From Adiantum capillus-veneris (lineage: Eukaryota > Streptophyta > Polypodiopsida > Polypodiales > Pteridaceae), in NCBI GenBank assembly GCA_014529385.2, contig CM043945.1, positions 144,755,741 to 144,819,740 on the forward strand: a stretch of 64,000 nucleotides of DNA, written 5' to 3'. This document shows positions 22,200 to 34,358 of the stretch, piece by piece (position 1 is the first letter of the stretch; every line of letters begins with the position of its first letter). Under the pieces are notes generated by a model that made no database searches, had not been told where the DNA came from, and worked only from the letters and a program-made list of their open reading frames with translations. The position numbers and the translations under genes were made by a program.

Positions 22200-25100
22200 T
22201 TTGTAATCTGCCTATCCCCTTGGATACTGACAGTACTGAGGTGTGTTTCCCCCACGGTTTACAGACAGTCTTCCCAGACGACTGGTAAATGCGGAATCAC
22301 AATAGTGTATAACATTGTTGAGGAAGCAACAATGTCGGGAATAACCATCGTGGTTAACTTGAAAAATCCACAAACACCCAAACCGAGCCATGACCTCTAT
22401 TGGTGATTGGTAGACCGAAAAGTAAACTCATTGAGATATTGCATATAGAGTGCAGAAATGCTTCATAAGCAATAACTTGAGGAATATGCATGCCATTCCA
22501 AATCAGCCTTTGCTAAACATTAGGGCCCATAACACCTAGTGTGCATGCATTTAGAAAAAAAGAAGATCCAAACATGTATATCCATGGTGATCCTTGCCAA
22601 TACTCATGGTAAATGTGATGCGCCTAGCACACATTAAAAAGGAATGTCAATAGTTCTGAAAGAAACTAAATACTTTCAGTTGCAATCTTGTGCAAGCCTT
22701 GCTGAAATGTCTGAACCATAGTAGAAGGTGAAACATTGATCACTTCTAGGTACAAACAATGAAACTTTTTCATTAAAAACTTAGAGCCTAGCTATATGTA
22801 TAAACAACCATTTGTAATGTTGTTTAGCAATACTTGTACCCGAAAAAGTCATTCTAAGTATCCAACAATTTTTGGCCATGAAATTGCTCCGGATACATCG
22901 TGCTAAAAAGGGTCTAGAAAACAGATGTGAGCAGCACCTAGGGACTTTGTCGTGACACATTTTTGAAATAATGGCGCCAATGTCAGTCCAGAGATTCATA
23001 TTCGCCACATGTGGAATATGTCTCATGTAAGAATGTGTAAAAAAGAACATCTTTCAAGTACAAGATGTACTTGTGTGTGGAGGTAACTCTAAACACTCTG
23101 CGACAAGAGTGAGAGGGACCCTCATTCATTGCTCCACACTGGCTATACTGAACTCCTTGAGTCATGTTTTATCCCATGTGACAACATGTGCCAAATCGAA
23201 TCTGACCTGTGGATTCATCACAACATAATGTATAGTGGAAACTACGGCCCAAAATACTTGTTTCGACAGGCCCTTGGCATGGCCCTGGAGATTTAACTAT
23301 ATGTTTACTTACCCATATTCAAATACAAAGGAATACGTCGTCCACCTGTGAAAAATGTAAGCAACATTGCACTTGAAACCCTGGATGTTGCCTTCTCAAT
23401 CCAAACCCTTTGGGAAAAATCTACGAAATCAAACCACTTGGTAAGACCTTTTGTAGAAACTGCTCAACTAGGAGGTGACGGTAACCAACCTGTTTACCGT
23501 GTACAGAATGATGAGAATCACCTTGAAAAGTCAAAGTTTTTCGCTAGCGCGTGGTAGATTGCAGAATGGTTTCCTTGAAAGTGTAACGTGAATAGTTCAA
23601 CCTGTGATCCTCAATGCCTAAGAGGTGATTTAGTAAGCATCTGCGGGGTCTTATCCCAAAACATTGCGTCCATAGACACTCATAATGCTATGGAGAGAGA
23701 GGAGATCCACACAAGTGGAAAGCCTAGCTCTTATGGACAGCCATGATGTCGCAACGGTATGTTGCATCTAGAATCCGTGGTAGAAATCAGCTGAGTTGAG
23801 TTTATGGTTATCAAAACTCAACTCAAGTGTCACACTGAAACCATGTTGTGCAAAAATGACACCGAAACATCCATAATGACAAGACTCTTGCTTATCCATT
23901 AACGCCGTTGTGTACTACACTGGGTATGTCTGTTCTATCTTAAGAACAAGCACCCAAGGAATGCCAACAGTTGGGTCGTACCCAAGATCTGACAATGACT
24001 CGTAGCTATCATGTGTGGCTCCTAGCCCTTATGGGAATTAGTGTTCAATCAATTAAATGATGAAGACTGATGTAAAGGGCGTCTTGCCCAATTTCTAGCT
24101 AAGAGTTAGATCACCTTGGCTCGTGCTGACTCCCAAACAAAACATGTATCAAAAATTGTGTAGAAAGGTTTTATTATTCATGGAGGGAAGGAAGAAAGAG
24201 AGAGAAAATGCTGGGCTGAGGAACTTTCCTTATGTGACGACTTTGTATATGTTGTACCCAATCTGTGTGCTCCGATGCATCTTATGCCTGACTTGCAACT
24301 TACCATATAAGAATGCAACAATCTGCTTGTATAACACTCTCATCTAGAGAGGGAACAGAAAACGTAAGCCACAGCTTGACCCTCTTACAATGTATGGGGT
24401 TGTGGATTTACAGAAATGACTTAATATGGCACTTTGCCTGTGAAATAGGTCCTAGATTTAGGTTCCATTTAGTGGTAGTGTGAGTTGACAGCAACCATAA
24501 ATTTAAACCATCCAGAACTTAGTTTGTCTGTGACAGAGTCTCTGGTGTGATAATGGAAGCGTAATCTCTGAAGCGGTGGAGTTCATGCCACCTGGTTAGC
24601 ATGCCGTGCATACAGATTATTAAGCCCTTGGCGAGAGTGATGGCCTCAAACGTGAGAGCCAAAAACATTAGTTCCTTGCACAGTATAAACTGGTAGGGAT
24701 TCTGTGAGGTGATATTCCCTATTTTGCCAGTTTTCCAAACTTGTGTGGCACTGCTCGTGACTCCAAGTCATTGGGCAGTACCTTGGCACAAGGGAGAAGC
24801 CTTGCTTTATGAAAAATTATCAAAGAACTTTGCTTTGTACAAAAGCATTAGTTTCCAATGAAAATGTATAAACATGGAAAAATAAACAATACTGAACATG
24901 GTCTAACCTAGTCATCCTGCTGTAACCAATTGTCTTGAGATGTCGGAAGAAAAACTCGCTCAAATGTAGATCATAACCATCTCCGTTGTGCGAGAGAAAG
25001 TTGGCATGAAATATCCTGCAGGCATATGGAGAAATTCCCCAAAAGAGTGTGCTCATAGCCTACCCCAAACGAGAAAAATCTCAATGCAAGACTCGTAAAT

Positions 25101-26000
25101 TGAAGCCTTGCTTCACATAAACATGTTTGTGTTGAGAGCCAACGGATGTGGCTACAGATATCATGACAAAAATAATCGATCGTGTCGAGAAATTTCGATT
25201 GAAATTAACCAGTATTGTGTGGTAAGCATCCTCCGTCAGCATACAGAAACCGTTAGAAGGAGTTAGCCATGCCGAGCAACTTGCTTCCTTCAACAAGTCC
25301 AGGAAGAGGCCATGCCTGTCTCCTTGAGATACTAGGAAATTGCAAATTTTATATGCTTTATCATCAAATTGAAGCGCTGAAGAGCCGTGCTTCAGATCAA
25401 GGCGGTAGGTACTCAAGCCATGCTTGAGTCAAATGAGTAATTGAATCATTGGTCCTTGGTATACAATAAATGGTAATGCTTAAAATAACCCGTCACAAGC
25501 CGTGCTTGTGCTCGGAGAGCCTTAAGTGTACTCCCCTCGATTGCATGCGAGCATTGTCAGAAGGAAATGCAAGCCTTGCTTACCCGTTTCAAAGTAACAA
25601 AGCAGCATACACCTAATTCAGCTGCATGTGCAAATGATGATCATGCATGCTAGTAAAACCATGAAAATGAATGGATATTGATAAACTGTACAACAGCCTT
25701 GCTGGGACAAGAATCATTCATCATGTTTGAACAAATTTGCCAAAAAATTTCAAAAACAAATGCATACCTCATTATTGACTTGTGCCGTCTGACCTTGCTA
25801 GCTGCATGGCCTATGTGGTAACTTTTTCCTTGATCCTTGCAACCCATGTTGAAACTTGAAGCTTGTCTTGCCCTCATGTACTCACATAGAGGTTGGTTGC
25901 AAGGCTTCTCTCGGAATGAATTGCCTTACGTGAAGAGCGATAATGGATCATAAAGATAGCCGTGCTATCTTTCTTCATTATTAAAGTACTCCACCAGAAT
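22200..26000. other. Hairpin-rich non-coding interior of element E
   Basis: Many perfect or near-perfect short inverted repeats with small loops follow each other. Examples: 22312-22335 (9 bp), 22342-22356 (6 bp, loop TCG), 22991-23024 (4+6+5 bp), 23478-23500 (7 bp), 23669-23694 (7 bp), 23794-23825 (11 bp), 23971-23985 (6 bp, loop CGT), 24687-24733 (7+5 bp), 24740-24792 (6+5 bp with an inner 5-bp hairpin), 25369-25400, 25411-25429 (8 bp), 25494-25510 (7 bp) and 25952-25972 (9 bp). No ORF longer than about 110 codons and no known domain. Function unknown. Confidence 0.75.
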
Positions 26001-26756
26001 AAATTCGTTGTTTTTCGTGTGCATATGCTTTTGTAAGCAATCACTTGGCCACATGCGATGTTGCATGCAGTCTGATTTGAGGAAAATACCGTGTTTGTGC
26101 ACGCTCCATAGCCTCATGATTTTGCAATAGTCCCTCGATCACCTTTGAAGTTCCGTCGTACTGCTGCGTCCTTAATCTCTACAGTATGAAAATTTTACTG
26201 ATTTGCTGAAATCCCGAGCAGATGCGGACCCATCGAGATGCCATGGTCCTTCCTAATGCCAATGCTACAAGGGGGGGGGTTGGCTTGTGGGCAGCCTCCC
26301 TTAGTAAAATTTAGTTGCCCAAGACCAAAGGCCTTAGGTCGTTTATGTGTGAAAACAAAAAAGTGCTTTTGGAGATGGCGTTCTCTGCTGCCTGCACAGG
26401 AAAGAGAACATGCGAACATGCACTGCAGAGCCCAAACCCGGGGTGGCCGTAGTGTCGAACATGATGGAGCAGGGCAAGGCAAACCCATAGAGCCCATCTA
26501 CGACGCTTTTGGAGGTGGCCGACCTGCCTCGCTCTTTCCTCTGCTAGGGGTGCTTGCACACGGCTCCCGTCTTCATCGTCCCCGCCTGTCAAGAGCTTAT
26601 GCACACACCGTGTGCCTCGTCCCCCTACCATGAACACTACGGCTTGCATGATATGCAAGACCATGCAAGGCACGGCTTGCTGTTGAAATCGAGGGAGAGA
26701 GAGAATGGGAGAGAAGGCCATGCTTCTTCGTTGCATGCTTCAGTAGGGAGATCGAG

Positions 26757-26904
<148 letters not shown>

Positions 26905-26954
26905 GAACAGAAGGCCATGCTTCTTCCCCTCCTCCATGGCTGCTCCCTCCCTAA

Positions 26955-26966
26955 GCTCTGAGACCA
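26955..26966 (-). other. Element E primer binding site
   Basis: The minus strand reads TGGTCTCAGAGC one base inside the 5' LTR: the initiator-Met primer site with one mismatch. Confidence 0.8.
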
Positions 26967-26967
26967 G

Positions 26968-27118
26968 TGTAAGACAAGGGGCACTAGAACCTAGGAGTCC
27001 ACCTCCCAACCACCCACTATAGCATGGCCCCTGGCCCTTTGCCCTAGTTGGACTCCCTTTACACACTGCCTAGCCTAGCCTTGCCCTTGTCTAGTCCAGA
27101 CTTGCCGTTGTCCTCACA
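26968..27118 (-). repeat. Element E 5' LTR
   Basis: 151 bp, paired with 21476-21628 and followed by target copy TTACC. Confidence 0.9.
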
Positions 27119-27123
27119 TTACC

Positions 27124-27553
27124 AACACTCGTCTGCTGACTTATCTTCCAAGGATGTGTGGAGATGGTTTAGGCTTGATTAGTTGTGGCTCTGGTTGCTC
27201 TTGATGTACAGTCGAAGTATGATTCATTTGTACCAAGGGAGTGATATACAAAATCCCTTTAAGGTTTTATTTGAGAGTGTCATCTTGCTAATTTGAGATT
27301 ACTTTGTATGTTCACATCCATGAAACTTCCAAGATGATTGCTTCATTAATATCTATGTTGGCCATTACGTGAAATTAATGTGGGTGTTGGTTTCCATGAA
27401 TGTTGATTGACACATTTTCTTGCCCTTAGCTAACCATTGTCCCTTTGTTGGATTCTCTTATCTTGATTTTGTTTAGTGTCACTATCTCATTTGACAACTT
27501 TAGGTACGTTGAATGCTTTATGCACTGACTCTTGCACTAGGATTCACAAGTCC
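27124..27553. other. Non-coding DNA, no gene seen
   Basis: Sequence between element E and the integrase tail remnant. It may be the 3' untranslated part of the old minus-strand gypsy element. No motif is recognised. Confidence 0.4.
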
Positions 27554-27903
27554 TCATTCCGTTGAGCCATCTTCAAGCTGGATATTGATTTTTACATCCA
27601 TTCCTCCAAGACAGTCTGTCTCAATTTGAATTTCTTTGATAGGAGATGGCGGTGTTGCTAGTTGTTGAATTGGAGCTATGTTGTGTCGTTCTTTGCATTT
27701 CAAAATCCGCAACTTTGCTTCCTCCTTCACATGGTCTTGAATGGCTTGAGCTTTTTGATTTTGTTCCTTTGTTTGGTGAATCTTATCCAACATGTGAGTG
27801 GTGAGAGGTGAATGGTATCTCTTTAATCTGCAACCATTGATCCAATTAGGCATCCCCTCTCCCTTTAATGTTGCATGTTATACGAAACCACTAGCCAATA
27901 TAT
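27554..27903 (-). pseudogene. Old gypsy integrase C-terminal tail (distal piece)
   Basis: Minus-strand frame with MPNWINGCRLKRYHSPLT, the typical end of a gypsy integrase C-terminal domain (INGxRLKRYY), followed by a charged tail ending at 27554. The upstream piece lies at 37046 and beyond, on the far side of gypsy-2; the 4-bp target ATAT is shared by both borders. The reading frame is no longer continuous. Confidence 0.75.
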
Positions 27904-29929
27904 TGATAGCCATTTTTCGGCTCTCTGTGATTGCCATAGTGAGTTATCCCCCCCTATCAAATCACTCAAACACTGTGGTTACCCTCACCCTTTCACTGTA
28001 TATAGGTGCGTGTGAGTTAGGGGACTTTTCCCATATCTCCTTACTGAAATAAAAAACCCTCAATTAGCTAGTCATTGGGCTAGTTGAGCCAAAAAAATAA
28101 AAAATATAAGTATATTATGGCCCATGCGTATGTAAATATTTCTTTGTATATAGGGCCTAAATAAAAGATTTTTTCATAATTATTTTGGTATTTATTTAAA
28201 TATTTCTACCTAGGTGTGTGTTATTTATGCTCTGTACATTGCCTCACCATTACCACAATTTTTCTTACCATTTTTCATACTCTTTATTCCATATAGAAAT
28301 ATTTTCATGTAAGCTTCTCTTATATTTGGTGTAACTCCACCCCAACAAAAATCCAAATAAACTAGTTTTATTTATGTATATATTTTGTCACTATTGTGAA
28401 TTTTCCCTTCCTACATCTATTTTGTTTTTTCTAAAAAATTAGAACACCAAAAATATTTATCTTTTTATGGTAGCCTCATAATGAGAGAGATTTCTTTTGA
28501 CCCCTTTATATTTTTAAAGTTCACTTGCTCTCTGAATTTGAAAAGGTGATACAAACAAAAGTTGTAGCTCGTGGGCTGAACTTTTGCCTCAAATTTTTTC
28601 ATATTTTTTTGAGCTACGAGCTGTGAGCTATGATTTTATTAGTGGACCCCAGTTTTCCCATGCTATGCAGCCACACTCTCTCTTCCACTTTATCATTTTC
28701 CTCTTTCACACACACTTCTCCACTCATCATCCCCACCTCTCTCACCACTCCTTTCTACACCCTACTCACCTTCTCCTCAACCTTGAAGAATAAGAGAAAC
28801 CATGGTGAACTCATACCTCCCACACACAATTCCATTCCAAAATTGACCACCTAGTCTCATTTTTCCTCCTCCAAATTACCCATATCTATAAAAAAAACCC
28901 ACAAAATTCAGCCTCTTCTCTTAAAAGACAGCATCATGGTGGTTGATTACTCAGCTTCAATTACCTTGTCTCTCAAGGAAGGTCAAGAGTGGAGAAAAAA
29001 TGTACCGTCAAAGCTAGTGGACCGTCAACAAGCGTCAAAATTGACCCTACTCAAGACACTTGGAGCATCAACCTTGTAAGAAATCCACCTTTTCTTACCT
29101 CTTAAGAGTTTTTCTTCCTTATTTGTATCCTACATGGATACTCCCATTGTAAATATCCAATTCCATTTGTAAATTAATACTAACTCTACTAACACTAACC
29201 CACTATGAAAAGTCCTATCACCTCCATTTCTCTCCTCTCTCTTTCCCCACCAACTTCTTGATAATTCCAAGCAAAAGAAATTAGATAAATTGCTGAAAAT
29301 CTAACCCAACCATGGTTAGAGGAGTAACCCTAGCCTTCAAAATTGCTATAAAAGGAGGGTGTAGCTAGCACAAAAAAGGGGGGAGAAGAAAGAGCACTAT
29401 GCTATAGCTTGAGAAGCCAAGCTCAACTTCTTGAGAAGGAGCTCTTGAGTGGAATCTCATTGGCATTAGGCATATGTATGTGTTGTATTAGGGGTGATTA
29501 GCAAGGGAACTCTATGCCATTGTAAGAGAGAGTGATCATTCAATTGAGAGTAGAAAATCTATCATTTCTTCTACTAGTGTAAGCCCAACATTTGCTGAAT
29601 CAAGGAGGGTGAATTTGGACTAAGCATGGATACCTTGTCTCGCTTCCAACGTGAAGTCATGGACAATAATGATGTGTAAGTGTCTTGGTGTTTTATTTAA
29701 GTTCTTGATAGCTTGTCTCCGGGTATTGTTATCAATTTAGCCATAAATCCCACATGCTGTAAGAGGGCGACAGGGTGGAGAGGACTCCCCTGGCCTTAAG
29801 ACAGTGATTGGGGTGGATTTTTTCTTGTGATGTGTTGTGGTGTAATTTACTCAGGCTATGTTGAACAAATACTAATCTCACTTTGATTGGTCATGACAGA
29901 TTTGTAAGAAGGCATTAGTGCAACAAGCA
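27904..29929 (+). repeat. Gypsy-2 5' LTR, truncated
   Basis: Nearly identical to 34359-36644, except that about 258 bp (34970-35228 of the 3' LTR) are missing near 28516. It ends in CAACAAGCA, where the 3' LTR continues for another 397 bp. TATAAAAGG at 29347-29355 is a good promoter TATA box. Confidence 0.9.
29347..29355 (+). promoter_or_regulatory. LTR TATA box
   Basis: TATAAAAGG in the 5' LTR, repeated at 36062-36070 in the 3' LTR. TATAAATAG is at the matching place (45853-45861) of the solo LTR. It sets the U3/R border about 1.45-1.7 kb into the LTR. Confidence 0.7.
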
Positions 29930-31826
29930 GCAACCACGTCTTATACAAAGGACAAATGGAGCAAGACCACCTCCACAAGGAGTGGAAGGAGTTCCACCTT
30001 TGCCAGACCCAAACGTGCATGTGGTAGAGGTGACAAATTCAAGAGAGGTTGACATGGAAGCAAATGGCATTAAGCGTGGTCGAGGGAAAGGTAAGGAGAA
30101 AGAAGGAGTTACATCACAAAGTGACCATGGACGAGAAAAGAAGTCAAAGGAATCCAAGGAAACCAAGAGGACTCGACGTCGTATCAACCTCCAAGACTTC
30201 CCTCTTGGACATGGTATGGCTCCGTACAACTTGTTGGAAGACATGAGAGGTAAGGGTCCTGATATTTCATGGCCTCAATTTTTTGCATTATGTCCACAAG
30301 TTAGGAGGGATTTAACAAGGGCAGTTAGCACTAGGAGAAAGGTAAAAGAGAGTGTGCCTGTTGTAAAAATTGCACAAGCTGAAATGAATGAGGACATTAC
30401 ACCGGTGCTAGACTGTTACATCAAAGGAAGATTGGTTAGGAAAGGTCTAGTGGATGGGGGTGCACAAATTTGCATCATGACAGAGGGACTCATGCAAAGA
30501 CTAGGCATGCACATCCATGAGACACCTGAAATCAAAGTCAAGATGGCAAACAATAGCAAGGCTAGGTGCATAGGCATTTGTAAAAATGTTTTTGTGGAGG
30601 ACTTTGGCATTAAGAAGGCAGTGGATTTCTATGTCATGTCTACCAAAGGAAATGGTTACCCATTTATCCTAGGGAGACCATGGCTAATGAAAATGCGAGC
30701 TTTGCAGGATTGGGAGAGTGGAAAGCTAATTTGCAGGAACGACAATCATAAGAAGGTTGTCTTTGACATGAAGGAGCAACGCCAAGAGGAGCTCCATGAC
30801 GAATCATCTCAAAGTGAGACGGAAGAAGGTTGGACCGATAGCACTTCAGAAGAAGAAAGTAGCGGCAGCATTACTGAAGAGGAGTCTTCCATCGAAGTCA
30901 TGGGGGTAAAGTTTAAGCCAAGCAACCAAGAGACCTCTTTTCAAGGCTTGGAGGAGGTAGGTCCTCAAGAGAACAAAGGTGTTCAAGATGAAGGGAGGCT
31001 GGAAGGTATGCTATCAACAACACTTACAAAGGATGAAAGAGAGGAGTTCAAATGTGTGCTAAGGAAGTTTCCTAGGCTTTTTGCTAAAGACTATACCGAC
31101 GTGCGTGGGGTAAATATTGTTCAACACAAGATTGAGTTAAGGACTGAAGCCACACCTAAAGCTCAGAAGCTACGAAGGCTAGGAGTTATAAAGGAGAAGG
31201 CTCTACTCAAGGAGGTAAGAAAGCTTCTAGCAGCAGGTTTCATTTATCCAGTGGAGAATTCAGAGTGGGTCTCTCCTGTTGTTGTCACTCCTAAGAAAAA
31301 TGGCAAGTGGAGGGTGTGTGTGGATTACCGTCCCCTCAATGAGGCAACAAAAAGAGATCACTTTCCCCTCCCATTCCAGGATGAGATACTAAATGAGGTA
31401 GCTGGTCATGAGAAGTACACTGTGTGTGATGGTTACTCAGGTTACTTTCAAATAGGGATTGCATTGGAGGATCAATTGAAAACAACCTTTATCACTCCTT
31501 GGGGTTGTTATGCTTTTAGAGTCATTCCATTTGGTCTGACAAATGCTCCTGCAACATTCCAACGTTTCATGAATATGGTGTTTCAAGCATTCTTTGGAAA
31601 GTCAATTAGGGTGTTCATTGATGATTTCTGTATTTATAGCTCAAAATCATTGCATCTACAAAGGGTAGAAGAAGGTTTAAAGAAGCTCTACGACATGGGA
31701 GGTCAACTCAACCCCGACAAGTGCCATATAGGTGAGGATGAAGTAATCTTGCTTGGTCATAAAGTTTCTTACAAAGGCATTGAAGTGGATCCTTCAAAGG
31801 CAAAGGCTCTTATTGAGCTACCATGA
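29919..31826 (+). pseudogene. Gypsy-2 protease and RT
   Basis: The frame is open from 29919 in the LTR-internal junction. A basic linker is followed by a conserved INLQDFPLGHGMAPYNL segment (compare FPLGDGQLSYDL in gypsy-1). Protease-like VDGGAQICI lies near 30450 and ILGRPWL near 30670. RT runs from about 31190 with VSPVVVTPKKNGKWRVCVDY; the catalytic VFIDDFCIY is near 31615. Capsid and zinc knuckle are absent. A stop at 31824 (TGA) follows the LIELP motif. Confidence 0.85.
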
Positions 31827-33300
31827 CCCAAGAGTCTTAAGGAGGTTATCTCATTCATTCAAAAGGTGAAGTATATGTCACGCTTCATTCACTTAGCCTC
31901 GGAGTTGCTTCATCCTTTGCAAAAGTTGACACAACAAGTAGAATTTGCATGGTCTGATGAGCTTGAAGAGTATTTTTGTAACATTAAAGTCATTTTGTCA
32001 GAGCTACCAACACTCATGCCTCCTTGTTGGGAGCACACATTCTTTGTTAGCTCTAGTGTTGGAAGGGAAACAATTGGTGCTGTGTTGTTACAACAAGATC
32101 CCTATAGTACCAGGATGCGGCCCATCTACTTTGCTAGTAAGGTCATGAATGCTTTAGAGAGAGGCTACACGGAGGCAGAACTCATGATGCTTTCTCTCAT
32201 GTGTGCGATAAGGAAGTTTAGATCCTACTTGCTCCCAAAACCTTTTGTAATCCTCACCGCAGAGAATTTGTTCCCTTGGGTGTCATCTCAAATGAATCTT
32301 AGTACTAGGATCTCAAAGTGGATTATGGAGTTGCAAGAGTTTCAATACTCTTTCAAGGTAGAAGATAGTGTGCGTGCACAATTGGCAGGGATTCTCACTT
32401 ATAGGGTGCATGAAAAGGAGATTAAGGTGCCTGAAGTAAAGACCCTACCATTGCCACCACCAAAAAGTATTCCTAATGCTTTTCGTCGAGCCACAGGAAA
32501 AGCAGGGGGAGGGCTAGTGTTGCTCAACCCAAGTGGAGAGGTGGTCATGAAAGAGAAGTTCAATCTACCAAGTTCAGCTAGCAACAATGAAGCAGAATAT
32601 GACACACTACTTCATGGTTTAAAAATATGCATGGGCCATGGTATACAACGTCTCATGGTAAAAGGGAGATGAACTTCTCATTGTTATACAGATTTTAGGC
32701 ATTTGGGCATGCAAGAATGAAAGCTTAAGGACAAAAGTTCATGCCATTCGTAGGATGTTTAATTAGTTTGAAGAAGTGCAACTATATCATATTCCGAGGA
32801 AACAAAATGAAGATGCCGATTTACTTGCACAACAAGCAGTTACATGTGTTGAGAGAGAAGTGCAGGTCATCATGGTGGCAGCAGCTGTCAAGCAACCGAG
32901 ATACCAGGGATTGGAGTCATTGGATCCCATTATTGGCTACATTTTGGAGGGTGAGTTTCCACAAGACTTCACGAAGGCTCAGAAGAGGAAACTCATGAAG
33001 AAGGCAAGTTTCTATCTCTTCCTAGAAGGCTCACTCTATCAAAGAGGGAAGGATCAAGTGTGCAGAAGAGTACTAGCTATCGAGGAAATTCCAGCCATTC
33101 TAAAAGGTTTGCATGAAGAGGCATGTGGTGGTCATTTATCCCAAGAATTAACTGTGAAGAAGATTTTGCTTGCGGGGTATGTTTGGCCAAGTCTGCATGT
33201 GGATGTCCAACATTGGTGTAAAAGTTGTCACAATTGTCAAGTAAATGGGAATAGAAGATTGATTTATGGTCCAAGGCATTTTTGTGCTTGCAAATGGACC
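31827..33300 (+). pseudogene. Gypsy-2 RNase H domains and integrase finger
   Basis: The same frame continues to about 32660 with the first RNase H (FFVSSSVGRETIGAVLLQQ) and the second (GGGLVLLNPSGEVV, NNEAEYDTLLHGLKI). The LFFDGS start of the second RNase H, with its catalytic Asp, is missing: IPNAFRRATGKAGGG joins directly. A one-base insertion near 32660 shifts frame, and TAG at 32763 is in the new frame. The integrase finger GGHLSQELTVKK...CKSCHNC lies near 33130-33240, then a second frameshift near 33290. Confidence 0.8.
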
Positions 33301-34330
33301 CTTTGAAAAGTGGGGCATTGATGCTATGGGTCCTCTGCCTAGGACAAAAAATGGTAAACTCTACATTTTAGTGGCTGTAGACTATATGACTAGGTGGGTG
33401 GAAGCTCAAAGTGTGGCAAGACTGAATGAGAGGACAATTAGCAAGTTTGTGTACAATCACATTTGTTGCAGATTTGCCACACCTTTGGAGATTGTTTCTG
33501 ATAATGGTCCAGGGTTTAGGAAGGGCTTGCTCACAGAAGTTTGTGAAGAGCTTCACATTCTACATCGTCATAGCACACCATACTACCCATAGTCAAATGG
33601 TTTGGTGGAGAAGGCTAATGGTGTCATTGCAAGAATCATTAGAAAGATGGTGCAAAACAAAACAAAATTATGGGATGACTTCTTGGATGGTGCCTTGTGG
33701 GCGTATCGAACCACATATAGGGAAGCCACGGAGTTCACACCATTTCACTTGGTCTATGGTCAAGAGGCTTAACAGCCAATTGAACTAAACATTCCAACAA
33801 TGCGACTTCATGGCAAATCAGCACAAGATGATCAAGAAGCATGGATGGATCGACTTCTTACCTTAGCTGAGCTTGAGTGGAAAAGAGAAGCAGCATACGA
33901 GTGCTATAAGAGGAAAGCCACACAGACAAAGGAGAAGCTTGACAAGAAACTGAAGGACAAAGGCATCAATGAAGGAGATATTGTGCTAAGGTATGACAAT
34001 CGACTCGATAATCGTTTTGATGCCAAATTTGAAACAAGATGGCAGGGGCCATACATAGTCAAGAAGGCTTTCAATTCAAGTTACTATCAACTTATGGACT
34101 TGATTAGGAAAGAGCACTCCAGGAAGGTAAACGGCTATCGCTTGAAGCCTTACTTGAGTCGCCTTCTACCAAAGGATCTACCAGAGAAAAAGGCAACTAT
34201 CCCATGTAAGTATTGTTCCATGAAGTATGAGTGTAACACAAACCAAAATTCCAAGGGGCCAAACAATGAAGATCTTGTCAAGGACTCTGAAGCACTCTCT
34301 TTGGAAAAGATTCTTTATGATGGTACATGA
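33301..34330 (+). pseudogene. Gypsy-2 integrase core and C-terminus
   Basis: WGIDAMGPL (about 33313) and VSDNGPGF (about 33497) carry two catalytic Asp codons. YYP*SNGLVEKANG follows, with TAG at 33590 where gypsy-1 has Gln. A second stop is TAA near 33770. The C-terminal domain (ARWQGPYIV-like) and KVNGYRLKPYLSRLL end the coding part before TGA at about 34328. Confidence 0.8.
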
Positions 34331-34340
34331 ATATACCATC

Positions 34341-34358
34341 ATCCTGGGGGAGGGCTAA
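34341..34358 (+). other. Gypsy-2 polypurine tract
   Basis: CCTGGGGGAGGGCTAA directly before the 3' LTR. Confidence 0.75.

Noticed and set aside
25081-25416. 111-codon minus-strand frame
   Set aside because: Overlaps several hairpins of element E, shows no domain, and is within chance length.
28584-28854. Serine/phenylalanine-rich frames, repeated at 35300-35570
   Set aside because: Part of the gypsy-2 LTR U3; repeated only because the LTR is.
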